From Methanobacteriota archaeon (GTDB lineage: Archaea; Thermoplasmatota; Thermoplasmata; SG8-5; JACRNV01), in the NCBI GenBank assembly GCA_016214785.1, contig JACRNV010000059.1, positions 17,924-81,923 of the forward strand: DNA of 64,000 bases, in the 5' to 3' direction. Positions within the stretch are counted from its first letter, which is position 1. Each line of letters begins with the position of its first letter. A model generated the notes under the pieces. That model was not told the DNA's origin. It worked only from the letters and a program-made list of their open reading frames with translations, and did not search any database. Position numbers and translations under genes: made by a program. This document shows positions 38,183-46,047 of the stretch, piece after piece.

Positions 38183-41122
38183 ATGCCTTCGGACGATAGC
38201 AGGGCGCTCGACTTCGCCGCCATCGAGGCGAGGTGGCAGGGGCGCTGGTACGGCGACAGGGTATTCGACTCCGAGCCCGTCGAGGGGGCGCCAAAGTACT
38301 TCATCATCTTCGCCTACCCGGGGACGAGCGGCTATCTTCACGTCGGGCACATGCGCGCCTACACCTACACGGACATCATGGCGCGGTTCATGCGCATGAA
38401 GGGTTTCAACGTCCTCTTCCCGGTGGGCGCGCACGCCACCGGCAACGTTTCCATCACGCCGGCGAAGAAGGTCGAGCGCGGGGACACGGAGACGCTGGCT
38501 TACTTCCGCGCGAACGGCTGCACGGAGGATGAGTTGAGGAAGCTCTCCGACCCGCTCGAGGTCGTGCGATTCTTCTCGAAGGTTTACGTCGACGATTACT
38601 GGAAGAGGTTCGGCTTCTCGGCGGACTTCCGCAGGTTCTGCACGACGATAGACCCGGGCTACATGAGGTTCATAGAGTGGCAGTTCCTCAAGCTCAAGGA
38701 GAGGGGGTTGCTCTTCCAGAAGCCGTACATGGGGACGGCGTGCCTGAAATGCGGGCCCGTCGCCGTCGACCCGTCGGAGACTGACATCTCGTCGGGCGGC
38801 AACGCCGAAAAGCAGGAGTACACCCTTTTGAAATGCAGGAGCGGCGACCGGTACCTGGTCGCCGCGACGCTTCGCCCGGAGACGGTCTACGGCCAGACGA
38901 ACTTCTGGGCGAACCCCGGCACCGAATATGTTGAAATCGATGTCGAGGGTGAGAAATGGGTCGTCAGCCCCGAGTGCGCGGAGAAGCTCTCCCACCAGAT
39001 AGATGGCGTCAGAATCACGGGGAATATCCCAGGTCGCGCACTCATCGGGACGGGGTGCAAGCCCCCCGTCATAGACCGCGAGATTCTCGTGCTGCCGGCG
39101 TCGTTCTGCGACCCGAACGTCGGCACGGGACTGGTCACGAGCGTGCCGTCGGACGCGCCGTACGATTGGATAGCGCTCAGGGAGCTTCAGGAGGACGAGG
39201 CGCGGTGCAAATCCCTCGGCCTCGACCCCGCGCAGGTCAGAGCCATCGAGGCAATCCCCATAATCAGGACGCCGGGCTTCGGGCCGCTCCCGGCGAAGGA
39301 GATATGCGAAAGGATGGGCATCTCCAAGCTCGGCGACCCCAGGCTGGAGGAGGCGACGAAGGAGATTTACAGCACCGGCTTCCACACCGGCGTGATGAAC
39401 GACCTCTGCGGCGAGTTCGCCGGCCTGAACGTCTCGAAGGCCAAGGACAGGATGAAGGCGGCGATGTTCGACAGGGGCGAGGCCGCGCTCTTCTACGACA
39501 TGTCCGAACCTGTGACGTGCCGCTGCGGCGGCAAGGTCATAGTAAAAAAGATCCCCGACCAGTGGTTCATCGACTACGGCAACCGTGAGATCACCGACCT
39601 CTCGAAGGAGCACGCCGCATCGATGCGCATAATGCCGCCAGAATACCACGCAAACCTCCCCGGAATCCTGGAGTGGTTCCAGGAGAGGTCGTGCGCGCGC
39701 CTGGGGAACTGGCTCGGGACGCCGCTGCCGTTCGACAGGCGCTGGATTGTCGAGGCGATATCCGATTCGACGCTCTATCCGGCATATTACCTGATATCGA
39801 AGTACGTCACCTCCGGCGAGCTCAGGCCGGAGGAAATGGACGAATCCTTCTTCGATTACATATTCTTGGACAAGGGCACACAAGCGGATCGCGATGGTGT
39901 AAGTGTAAGAGCAGAAATAGTGACACGGAAATATCGCAAAGGCAAATGGGAACACATCCCTAAAATTGCAGATAGGATAAGGCGCGACGTAGAATACTGG
40001 TACCCCCTCGACGTCAATCTCGGAGGCAAGGAGCACATGACCGTGCACTTCCCCGTCTTCCTGATGAACCACGTCGCAATCCTGCCGGTGAAGATGTGGC
40101 CCAAGGGCATACTGGTCAACTGGTACATCGTCATGAAGGGCGGCAAAATTTCCAAGTCCAAGGGCGGCGCGGAGCCCATCCCGGACGCGGTGAAGCTCTA
40201 CTCCGTCGACGGCATGCGCCTCTACTACGCGCACTCGGCCAGCCCGTTCGTCGACGTGGAATGGGACGACGGCATCGTGCGCGGCTACAGGCAGCGCGTC
40301 GAGAGGATATACTGGCAATATCTGGATGCAATCGCAGCTATAAGAGATGCATCGCCACCGGAGAGCCGAATGGACCGGTGGCTCGAGGCGGAGTTTACAA
40401 GCTCTATCGACCGCATGCAGTCTTTCATGGACGCATTCGACCTCCGCGCAGCAGCCGGCGAAATATTCTTCACAATCCCCGACAGGATACGCTGGTACGA
40501 GAGGCGCGGCGGCCAGGGCGCGGCGATGAAGCGCATCCTTCCGCTCTGGGCGCAGGCCATGGCCCCGTTCGTCCCGCACGTTGCCGAGGAGCTGTGGGAG
40601 AGGCTCGGGCACAAGGATTTCGTCTCGACATCTCTGTACCCGGCGGAGGCCCCTGAAACTGATAGGGAGGTGGCCGCCGAGGAGGATTACATCGTCCGGC
40701 TCATGGGCGACCTCGCGCAGGTGCGCAAGGTCACGGGCATCGAGAAGGGGAAAGTGTGGCTCTACGTCGCCGAGGAATGGAAATGCGAGGTGATGGCGAA
40801 GGTCTCCGGGCTCCATGCGTCGGGCACGCGCGACACCTCCGGCCTCATCAAGGCCGTGATGCAGATGCCGTCCGCGAAGGCGCACGCCAAGGAGGCGGCG
40901 GCGTTCGTGCAGAAGGCTGCCAAGGACATCGCCGCCGGGCAGGCGCCCTCGCCGCCGAAAGACGAGCACGCGCTCCTCTCAGACAGCACCCAGTTCCTCT
41001 CCCGCGAGACGGGCTTCGAGATTGTCGTTCAGAAGGCCGGCGAGAAGGGCATCCACGACCCGAAGGGCAAGGCCAGAGCAGCAGCGCCGGGAAGGCCGGC
41101 GATATACGCCGAAGCGATTTAG
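38183..41122 (+). CDS. leuS: Leucyl-tRNA synthetase
   Basis: This 979-residue class I synthetase has the HIGH-type motif YLHVGHMR near residue 53. The editing domain contains LVAATLRPETVYGQTNFW and GTGLVTSVPSDAPYDWIAL; the catalytic core continues with AISDSTLYPAYYLISKY, and the KMSKS loop is GGKISKSKGG near residue 655. The C-terminal helical domain (YERRGGQGAAMKRILPLWAQAMAPFVPHVAEELWERL) is of archaeal type. Between residues about 566 and 604 there is a charged segment (DRDGVSVRAEIVTRKYRKGKWEHIPKIADRIRRDVEYW) encoded by noticeably AT-rich DNA. It attaches leucine to tRNA-Leu and edits mischarged product. Start fixed by TATA spacing. Confidence 0.96.
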   Translation: MPSDDSRALDFAAIEARWQGRWYGDRVFDSEPVEGAPKYFIIFAYPGTSGYLHVGHMRAYTYTDIMARFMRMKGFNVLFPVGAHATGNVSITPAKKVERGDTETLAYFRANGCTEDELRKLSDPLEVVRFFSKVYVDDYWKRFGFSADFRRFCTTIDPGYMRFIEWQFLKLKERGLLFQKPYMGTACLKCGPVAVDPSETDISSGGNAEKQEYTLLKCRSGDRYLVAATLRPETVYGQTNFWANPGTEYVEIDVEGEKWVVSPECAEKLSHQIDGVRITGNIPGRALIGTGCKPPVIDREILVLPASFCDPNVGTGLVTSVPSDAPYDWIALRELQEDEARCKSLGLDPAQVRAIEAIPIIRTPGFGPLPAKEICERMGISKLGDPRLEEATKEIYSTGFHTGVMNDLCGEFAGLNVSKAKDRMKAAMFDRGEAALFYDMSEPVTCRCGGKVIVKKIPDQWFIDYGNREITDLSKEHAASMRIMPPEYHANLPGILEWFQERSCARLGNWLGTPLPFDRRWIVEAISDSTLYPAYYLISKYVTSGELRPEEMDESFFDYIFLDKGTQADRDGVSVRAEIVTRKYRKGKWEHIPKIADRIRRDVEYWYPLDVNLGGKEHMTVHFPVFLMNHVAILPVKMWPKGILVNWYIVMKGGKISKSKGGAEPIPDAVKLYSVDGMRLYYAHSASPFVDVEWDDGIVRGYRQRVERIYWQYLDAIAAIRDASPPESRMDRWLEAEFTSSIDRMQSFMDAFDLRAAAGEIFFTIPDRIRWYERRGGQGAAMKRILPLWAQAMAPFVPHVAEELWERLGHKDFVSTSLYPAEAPETDREVAAEEDYIVRLMGDLAQVRKVTGIEKGKVWLYVAEEWKCEVMAKVSGLHASGTRDTSGLIKAVMQMPSAKAHAKEAAAFVQKAAKDIAAGQAPSPPKDEHALLSDSTQFLSRETGFEIVVQKAGEKGIHDPKGKARAAAPGRPAIYAEAI

Positions 41123-41197
41123 ATTGAAAATGTGGAAAATTGCCAGCGATAGATTGAATTCGAGCGTTTTTTATCTCAGCAGTTCGATAAAATTATC

Positions 41198-41890
41198 CTA
41201 TGGCTTGCGCACCACTATCGCCGCATGGTCCTTCTCGAACCTGTCGAGCGCGACCATCTCCATTAGTTTTAGACCGCCGTTCCGCAGCGTCTCCAGCTCG
41301 CCTTTATAAACCTCAGAGGGGGCGCTCCCGACGTCGACGCTACGCGCCTTTACTATCAGGAATGCCGTTCCCCTATCTCTGAGGAACGCATTAGTGTTCC
41401 GCAGTAGGATGCGCGCCTGGTCGCGCTGCGCGATGTCCTGGTAGACGATGTCGACCTTGCCGACCATCTGCGCGTACGACTCGGGCTTAGTGGCATCGGC
41501 AAGAATTGGGAACATGTTCTTCCTCCTGCCACAGAGCTCCATCAGTTTCCTGAAGGGCTTGGGAGAGAATTCGACACAGTATACAGTCCCAGAGGGGCAC
41601 AGGTCCGATACATGGCTGGCCGTCGTTCCGCTGGCCGCGCCGAGGTAGAGTACGTGGCTCTTCTCTTCGAAGGGGAAGGCGCTCCCTCCGCATCTGTAGT
41701 AGGCGGCGAGCTTGCTCCTCGTCGGGTCCCAGTGCCTGTATTCGGTGCCGCCGCGCGCCACGAGCCTCTCGCCGTAGACGCTCTCGCCAGGCGCGAGGTT
41801 TTTCGTCAGGACGTCCCTGCCGTCGAAATAGAGCCCCCTGAACTGCGTCGGTTCGACCTTCACGGCACTGGCACCCCTCATCTCTCCCAT
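41198..41890 (-). CDS. flpA: Fibrillarin (rRNA 2'-O-methyltransferase)
   Basis: The 230-residue sequence carries the fibrillarin hallmarks: GLYFDGRDVLTKNLAPGESVYGE near the N-terminus, the SAM site VLYLGAASGTTASHVSD, VYCVEFSPKPFRKLMEL, DIVYQDIAQRDQA and FLIVKARSVD. It is the catalytic subunit of box C/D snoRNPs, methylating rRNA and tRNA at sites chosen by guide RNAs, and normally works with Nop5 and L7Ae. Nop5, often the neighbour in archaea, is not here. A TATA element near 41918-41928 lies about 30 nt upstream and may also serve the divergent phosphotransferase gene. Confidence 0.95.
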   Translation of the reverse strand: MGEMRGASAVKVEPTQFRGLYFDGRDVLTKNLAPGESVYGERLVARGGTEYRHWDPTRSKLAAYYRCGGSAFPFEEKSHVLYLGAASGTTASHVSDLCPSGTVYCVEFSPKPFRKLMELCGRRKNMFPILADATKPESYAQMVGKVDIVYQDIAQRDQARILLRNTNAFLRDRGTAFLIVKARSVDVGSAPSEVYKGELETLRNGGLKLMEMVALDRFEKDHAAIVVRKP

Positions 41891-41916
41891 AAAGTTTTGC
41901 TAGACCCCCGCGAAGA

Positions 41917-41928
41917 CTTTTATATATC
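41917..41928. promoter_or_regulatory. Shared, near-palindromic TATA between flpA and the phosphotransferase gene
   Basis: CTTTTATATATC lies about 30 nt from each of the two divergent start codons (41890 and 41950). One AT-rich box could serve both directions. Confidence 0.45.
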
Positions 41929-41949
41929 ATTCTGTGTTTTGTTCTCCGC

Positions 41950-42952
41950 ATGAAGGGCGTGATAAAAAGGGAAATAAGGAAAATCAATCCCTCAAAGTTG
42001 GGTCTACGCTCAATGACAGTGGAGTCCTTTTCAGAGTTGGGTGTCGGAGAGGGCAATATGAATTACCTTTGTAAAATAAATAATAAGAAATTCATTTGTA
42101 GAGTCAACATTGACAGGAAAATGCCCAGCAAGGCCAGGGACGAGTACAGGGCTCTGAAAGCAGTCGAACATCTGGGCATCGCGCCGAAGGCTTTTTATTT
42201 GCACAAAGCCAGCACTACTTGCCTTTTTGACTTCATCATTCTTGAATACATAGAGGGGAAAGCGTTCCGCATGAAGAAAAGGACCTACTTAAAAGAACAA
42301 ATAAAGGAGATGGCCAAAATCCTTGCAGGGCTTCATAACATAAAAGATGACAAGCTGGCCAGGAGTAACTATTCCTACAAGCATTACTTGGACGGAGGAT
42401 TGGCATACATCGAATTGATTAACAAGCGCACTAACATGGGCTTTGAATCCGAACTAAAGAACCTTCACAATAAAATAAAGGGCCGCATTCCCCTTAGAGA
42501 GGCTCATGAATTCGGCCTAATCCATGGAGACATCTGCCCGCAAAACATCATCGAAACAAGAAACGGTCTCAGATTGATTGACTGGGAATCCCTGCAGTTC
42601 TCAGACCCCGCCAGAGACATTGCCAATATCATCATTGACATGGGACTGAAAGATAAAAATCTGGAGCTTTTTTTTGACAGAATACGCTAAAATCCGAGCG
42701 GATCACAACATCTTAGAAAGGGCGGAAACCTATGCCATTCTATTAAGATACCATAACACGCTTTGGGAGATTGTCCGCTCGTTTGAAATATTGAGCAGGG
42801 AGCTTCCTAAAGAATATCTGAAAAAAACCTCAGTGCAATGTCATATCAATGAGGCGAAATATCAGTACAGGAAATTGAACGAATTATTGGATGTTCCAGA
42901 GTTGGAAATCGACATGTTGCTTGCAAAGAGCCAAAAATCATTTCGAGATTAG
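41950..42952 (+). pseudogene. Aminoglycoside/choline-kinase-type phosphotransferase, frameshifted at a T8 run
   Basis: The first frame (41950-42690) encodes a kinase-like fold: GVGEGNMNYLCKINNKKFICRVNI, ILEYIEGKAFR, the catalytic loop FGLIHGDICPQNII and the metal site LRLIDWESLQF. It then meets a T8 run at about 42668 and stops as FFDRIR. The family C-terminus continues in another frame (42674-42952): TEYAKIRADHNILERAETYAILLRYHNTLWEIVRSFEI. One T fewer rejoins the frames into a protein of about 330 residues. It phosphorylates a small hydroxylated substrate by family analogy; the substrate is unknown. The AT-rich, AAA- and ATA-rich codons contrast with flpA and the DUF373 gene, suggesting transfer. 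The break could be real, a slippery site or an error. Confidence 0.78.
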
Positions 42953-42977
42953 GATTAGATTCATGGCATCACGGGAA

Positions 42978-42987
42978 GTTTATATAC
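42978..42987 (+). promoter_or_regulatory. TATA box for the DUF373 gene
   Basis: GTTTATATAC lies 34 nt before the ATG at 43021; initiation near 43008 would leave a short leader. Confidence 0.5.
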
Positions 42988-43020
42988 TCTGGAACGGATT
43001 AAGGGATTGGAAGCAGGCTC

Positions 43021-44151
43021 ATGAAAACTCTGGTCCTCTGCATCGACAGGGACAACGACATCGGGCGCAAGACGGGCATCGAGGGCCCGATTATAGGCAG
43101 GGAGGAGAACCTCAGGGCAGCGGTCGCGCTGGGCGTGGCCGACCCCGAGGACGCCGACACCAACACTGTCCTAGCGGCGATAAAGATGTTCGACGATCTC
43201 CTGAAGAACGGCGAGGACGCCGAGGTGGCGACGATATGCGGCGACGTTGAGGTGGGCACGCGCTCCGACCGCGCGCTGATGCGCCAGCTCGAGGAGGTCG
43301 TCGAGGTCATAGAGCCCACGAGCGCGATCCTGGTCAGCAACGGCGCCGAGGACGAGTACATCGTCCCGATGATATGCGCGCGGGTGAAGGTCGACTCGGT
43401 GAAGAGCGTCTTCGTGCGCCAGAGCGCTAGGATTGAGAGCACCTATTATTACATCGTCAAGAACCTCAAGGACCCCAAGATGCGCATGAAGTTCGTGCTC
43501 CCCGTCGGGCTGGCGCTCATCCTCTTGGGCATCGTGTACTTGATACAGTTCCTGTCCGAGCTCTCGGGCAATTTCGCGCTCATCCTGGAGCCGACGAGGT
43601 ACATTTTGCAGGTCATTTCCATCCTCCTGGGTAGCATAATCCTCTGGCGTGCCTACAACGTCAGCGACACCATCTCCCAGGGGTTCAGGGACTGGAGGGA
43701 CGCGACCTATGCCGGGGACGTTTCCGTCATCCACGTGGTGGGGGCGCTGTTAGTCGCCGCGATAGGCGCTGGCCTGGGCTACTACGACGCCGCTGCGGCG
43801 GGCGCGTGGAACTGGTTCGAGCGCTCCCTGCTTTTCTTTTCGACCTCGATACCTTGGTTCGTCGCCGCGTACATCATCCTGGAGGCCAGGAAGGTCGTGA
43901 ACGCGCTGCTGCACCACGACTACATCCCGAGCGAGAACTGGACCCTGATGGTCTCCTCGGCGGCCATAGGCTTCCTGCTCCTGGCCGCGGTGCACTTCCT
44001 GATGTTCGTCATCAACATGCCCGACAGCCTCGAGATGTTCTACATCCTCGTCGAGGGCGGCATAGGCGTCGGCCTGATGGTCGCTTCCCTCCTCTACCAG
44101 CGCAGGAAGAGGGGCGAGGTGGTGGCAGTTCGTGATCGATGGCGTAGATAG
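43021..44151 (+). CDS. DUF373-family membrane protein
   Basis: The 376-residue protein begins with a soluble domain (TLVLCIDRDNDIGRKTGIEGPIIGREENL, then LGVADPEDADTNTVLAAIKMFDDL and a Rossmann-like VATICGDVEVG) typical of archaeal DUF373. About six membrane helices follow from residue 160 (MKFVLPVGLALILLGIVYLIQFL and onward). It ends with a basic tail, RRKRGEVVAVRDRWRR. The function is unknown. The last nine codons use CGT, CGA, GAT and GTT, unlike the body of the gene. A second, synonymously different copy of the same tail (VRDRWRR and stop) lies 65 nt downstream, suggesting that the 3' end was replaced by an insertion. Confidence 0.85.
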   Translation: MKTLVLCIDRDNDIGRKTGIEGPIIGREENLRAAVALGVADPEDADTNTVLAAIKMFDDLLKNGEDAEVATICGDVEVGTRSDRALMRQLEEVVEVIEPTSAILVSNGAEDEYIVPMICARVKVDSVKSVFVRQSARIESTYYYIVKNLKDPKMRMKFVLPVGLALILLGIVYLIQFLSELSGNFALILEPTRYILQVISILLGSIILWRAYNVSDTISQGFRDWRDATYAGDVSVIHVVGALLVAAIGAGLGYYDAAAAGAWNWFERSLLFFSTSIPWFVAAYIILEARKVVNALLHHDYIPSENWTLMVSSAAIGFLLLAAVHFLMFVINMPDSLEMFYILVEGGIGVGLMVASLLYQRRKRGEVVAVRDRWRR

Positions 44152-44174
44152 GACGGCTCAGACCCATACCAACA

Positions 44175-44216
44175 ATGAAAGGGGTCGCGGCAGTGAGAGA
44201 CAGGTGGCGCAGGTAA
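44175..44216 (+). repeat. Second copy of the DUF373 3' end, synonymously recoded
   Basis: Translation gives MKGVAAVRDRWRR and stop, against GEVVAVRDRWRR and stop at the end of the gene. From VRDRWRR on, every degenerate codon differs, and this downstream copy uses codons more like the rest of the gene (AGG, CGC, GAC, GTG). Confidence 0.75.
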
Positions 44217-44228
44217 GTAGAAAAAGAT

Positions 44229-44392
44229 AGCACGAGGAGGGGGCACGGTCCCCCTATGCACGTTTGGGTGAGGCATATCCCCTTCTCTCTTGCTGTGAAA
44301 ATAGATGTAGCGCGAGGAGGGGGACACGGCCCTCCGATACACGTTTGTGCAAGGCCTATCCCCCTCCTCTCTTCGTTGTAAAAATAAATTTA
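44229..44392 (-). repeat. Two tandem 80-84 bp hairpin units sharing the tRNA-Ser 3' end
   Basis: Units at 44229-44308 and 44309-44392 each begin (plus strand) AGC[A/G]CGAGGAGGGGG. The second unit's first 16 bases are identical to the tRNA-Ser 3' region at 44393-44408. In the second unit GAGGAGGGGGA (44314-44324) and TCCCCCTCCTC (44359-44369) form a perfect 11-bp stem. Both keep a CACGTTTG loop and an AT-rich box beside each unit, so they could be small structured RNAs or integration scars. Confidence 0.65.
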
Positions 44393-44394
44393 AG

Positions 44395-44478
44395 CGCGAG
44401 GAGGGGGATTTGAACCCCCGAGCTCAAAAGAGCACAGGATTAGCAATCCTGCGCCTTACCGGGCTGGGCCATCCCCGC
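44395..44478 (-). tRNA. tRNA-Ser(GCU)
   Basis: On the minus strand the 84-nt sequence folds as a class II tRNA. The acceptor pairs GCGGGGA with TCCTCGC, the discriminator is G as expected for serine, and the anticodon stem-loop is CAGGA-TTGCTAA-TCCTG with anticodon GCU. A long variable arm (GCTCTTTTGAGC) and a T arm (GGGGG-TTCAAAT-CCCCC) complete it. No intron is seen and CCA is not encoded. It reads AGC/AGU codons. Confidence 0.93.
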
Positions 44479-44483
44479 ACTGG

Positions 44484-44593
44484 GAGGTATGGCGCTCCTG
44501 GCAATCCGGCGCCTCCGAAGGCGAGCCCGCAGGTTCGCCGAGGCCGAGCCTTCCCGAAGGGAAGTGCCGGTACCGGGCTGGGCCATCCCCGCC
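44484..44593 (-). pseudogene. Decayed tRNA-Ser copy with hairpin-rich insertion
   Basis: The 22 nt GCGGGGATGGCCCAGCCCGGTA are identical to the 5' part of the intact tRNA. After about 57 nt with two hairpins (CTTCCC-GAA-GGGAAG at 44550-44564 and one at 44509-44528) comes GGCGCCGGATTGCC, resembling the anticodon arm. No T arm or 3' acceptor strand is present. Confidence 0.6.
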
Positions 44594-44696
44594 TAATGGT
44601 TTGAATACGAAAGCCATAGATAATCCTTTCTCAGATGGTCCCCGCCGATTTCACTGAGACCGAAACCCTCATTTCCATCCTCGCAATCCATGCGTC

Positions 44697-45212
44697 ATGG
44701 ACGTTTTCGACGCCATTGAGGGTAGGCGCAGCGTGCGCGCATTCAAAGACGAGCCGGTGGGCGACGATGTCGTGAAGAAGATTATCGGCGCGGGGCTCGA
44801 CGCCCCATCGGCGGGGAATCTGCAAGCGAGGCGTTTCTGGATCGTCCGGAAACACGCCAAGAAGGAGTCCCTCGCGAAGGCCGCGCTGGGCCAGTCGTTC
44901 ATCGCCGAGGCCCCCGTCTCCATCGTGGTATGCGCCGACCTCGCGAGGATAAAGCCCTACGGCGAGCGCGGAAGGGACCTCTACTGCATCCAGGACTCTG
45001 CCGCATCGGTACAGAACATGCTCCTGGCCATTCACGCGCTCGGGCTGGCGAGCTGCTGGGTCGGGGCGTTCGAGGAGTCCGAGGTCTCAAGTGCCCTGGC
45101 ACTCCCGGGCAAATACAGGCCCCTTGCTATCCTTCCAATCGGCGTCCCCGCGCGGAACCCGAAGCGCCCCAAGAGACACCCTCCCGAGGAAGAGGCGGAA
45201 TGGGTCCTGTAG
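44697..45212 (+). CDS. Nitroreductase-family FMN oxidoreductase
   Basis: The 171-residue protein starts with the FMN-contacting motif FDAIEGRRSVRAFKDEPV. It continues with LDAPSAGNLQARRFWIV, AAASVQNMLLAIHALGLASCWVGAF (as SAASVQ...) and LPGKYRPLAILPIGVP, typical of small FMN-dependent nitro- or flavin reductases that use NAD(P)H. The physiological electron acceptor is not predictable. It is followed after about 45 nt by a VIT1/CCC1-like gene with its own TATA-like TTTTAACA. The upstream region is the tRNA-Ser duplication zone. Confidence 0.88.
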   Translation: MDVFDAIEGRRSVRAFKDEPVGDDVVKKIIGAGLDAPSAGNLQARRFWIVRKHAKKESLAKAALGQSFIAEAPVSIVVCADLARIKPYGERGRDLYCIQDSAASVQNMLLAIHALGLASCWVGAFEESEVSSALALPGKYRPLAILPIGVPARNPKRPKRHPPEEEAEWVL

Positions 45213-45257
45213 GGCAAGCCTTTTAACACGGTCGATGATGTGGAAACGGAGAGACAG

Positions 45258-45881
45258 ATGCCTGAAAGGCAGCCTTTGAGCGAAACGACGGGGAACTGGC
45301 GCCTCTACGCCAAGGTCAGCAACGTCGAGGTGATCGCGCGCCGGTACTTCGTCATGAACGCCTTCGACGGGGCGCTGACGACGCTGGGAGTGGTCATAGG
45401 CGCGTACCTGGCGGGGCGGCTCGACCCGACCGTCATCATCCTCGCCGGCATGTCGGGGGCAATCGCCATGGCCATATCTGGCTTCTCGGGAGCGTACCTG
45501 ACGGAAACGGCAGAGCGCAGCCGGAAGCTCAAGAGGCTCGAGCGCGCGATGCTGAACCCCATGGACGACACTGTCCAAGGGCAAGCAGCGAGGTTCGCGA
45601 CCACGATAACGGCGCTCGTGGACGCAATATCGCCGCTCCTGGCCTCGCTGTGCATCCTCATCCCGTTCGTACTGGCCGAGTACGGCTTAGTCCAGGTCTT
45701 CCTCGCCTTCTACCTCTCGATTGTCATCACGCTCGTCCTGCTGCTCCTGCTGGGCGCATATCTGGCCTATATAAGCGACGAGAGCGTCCTGAAGTACGGC
45801 TCGCGGATGCTCTTCGTCGGGATGGTCACGGCCTTCGCGTGCATCCTCCTCGCCCTAATCCTCGGCGGCGGGGGCATATGA
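45258..45881 (+). CDS. VIT1/CCC1-like membrane protein (TIGR00267 type)
   Basis: The 207-residue protein has an N-terminal RRYFVMNAFDGALTTLGVVIGAYLAG signature. FDG...LGVV is the conserved first-helix motif of the CCC1/VIT iron and manganese transporter superfamily. About five helices follow, with an ISGFSGAYLTETAER segment. Family members move Fe2+ or Mn2+ across membranes; metal choice here is not determinable. The ATG at 45258 is preferred over the GTG at 45240 because GGAGAGAC lies just before it. Confidence 0.8.
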   Translation: MPERQPLSETTGNWRLYAKVSNVEVIARRYFVMNAFDGALTTLGVVIGAYLAGRLDPTVIILAGMSGAIAMAISGFSGAYLTETAERSRKLKRLERAMLNPMDDTVQGQAARFATTITALVDAISPLLASLCILIPFVLAEYGLVQVFLAFYLSIVITLVLLLLLGAYLAYISDESVLKYGSRMLFVGMVTAFACILLALILGGGGI

Positions 45882-45979
45882 GACATGAGAGTTCGAAGCT
45901 TGTACCAAATGCCATATTAATACCTACTAGCTATATCCGTTCAGAGGCTTTTATCTATTATTCTGCCCACATAATAGAA

Positions 45980-46001
45980 CCCCCTCCCGCAAGGGAGGGG
46001 G
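45980..46001 (+). terminator. Strong GC hairpin in the 45.9-46.0 kb gap
   Basis: CCCCCTCCC-GCAA-GGGAGGGGG is a perfect 9-bp stem, about 100 nt past the VIT1/CCC1-like stop and before the TATA-like ATTTATTTC of the next gene. It lacks a U-tract but could stop or insulate transcription. Confidence 0.45.
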
Positions 46002-46047
46002 AAAGCCTCCTCCATTCTTCATTTATTTCATTAGCCGGTGACTCCAC

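Larger units (their letters stand above)
44152..44696. other. Duplication-rich region around tRNA-Ser
   Basis: No credible protein gene lies in this 545-bp stretch. It holds, in order: the displaced DUF373 tail copy (44175-44216), two 80-84 bp hairpin units (44229-44392), tRNA-Ser (44395-44478, minus), a decayed tRNA copy (44484-44593), and the 5' region of the nitroreductase gene. Confidence 0.7.

Noticed and set aside
38099-40969. 956-codon minus-strand ORF opposite leuS
   Set aside because: It mirrors the third-codon GC bias of leuS, is full of R, H, E, L and P runs, matches no family, and lies entirely over a well conserved synthetase.
44229-44408. CRISPR array
   Set aside because: Only two to three imperfect units of about 82 nt, self-complementary and ending in tRNA sequence; no short identical repeats with unique spacers.
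44347-44604. 85-codon ORF across the tRNA-Ser region
   Set aside because: It spans the tRNA in antisense and decayed tRNA sequence, with no coding character.
45980-46001. Classical bacterial-type intrinsic terminator
   Set aside because: The hairpin is strong but no U-tract follows and archaeal termination relies mainly on U-runs; kept only as a low-confidence insulator or terminator.
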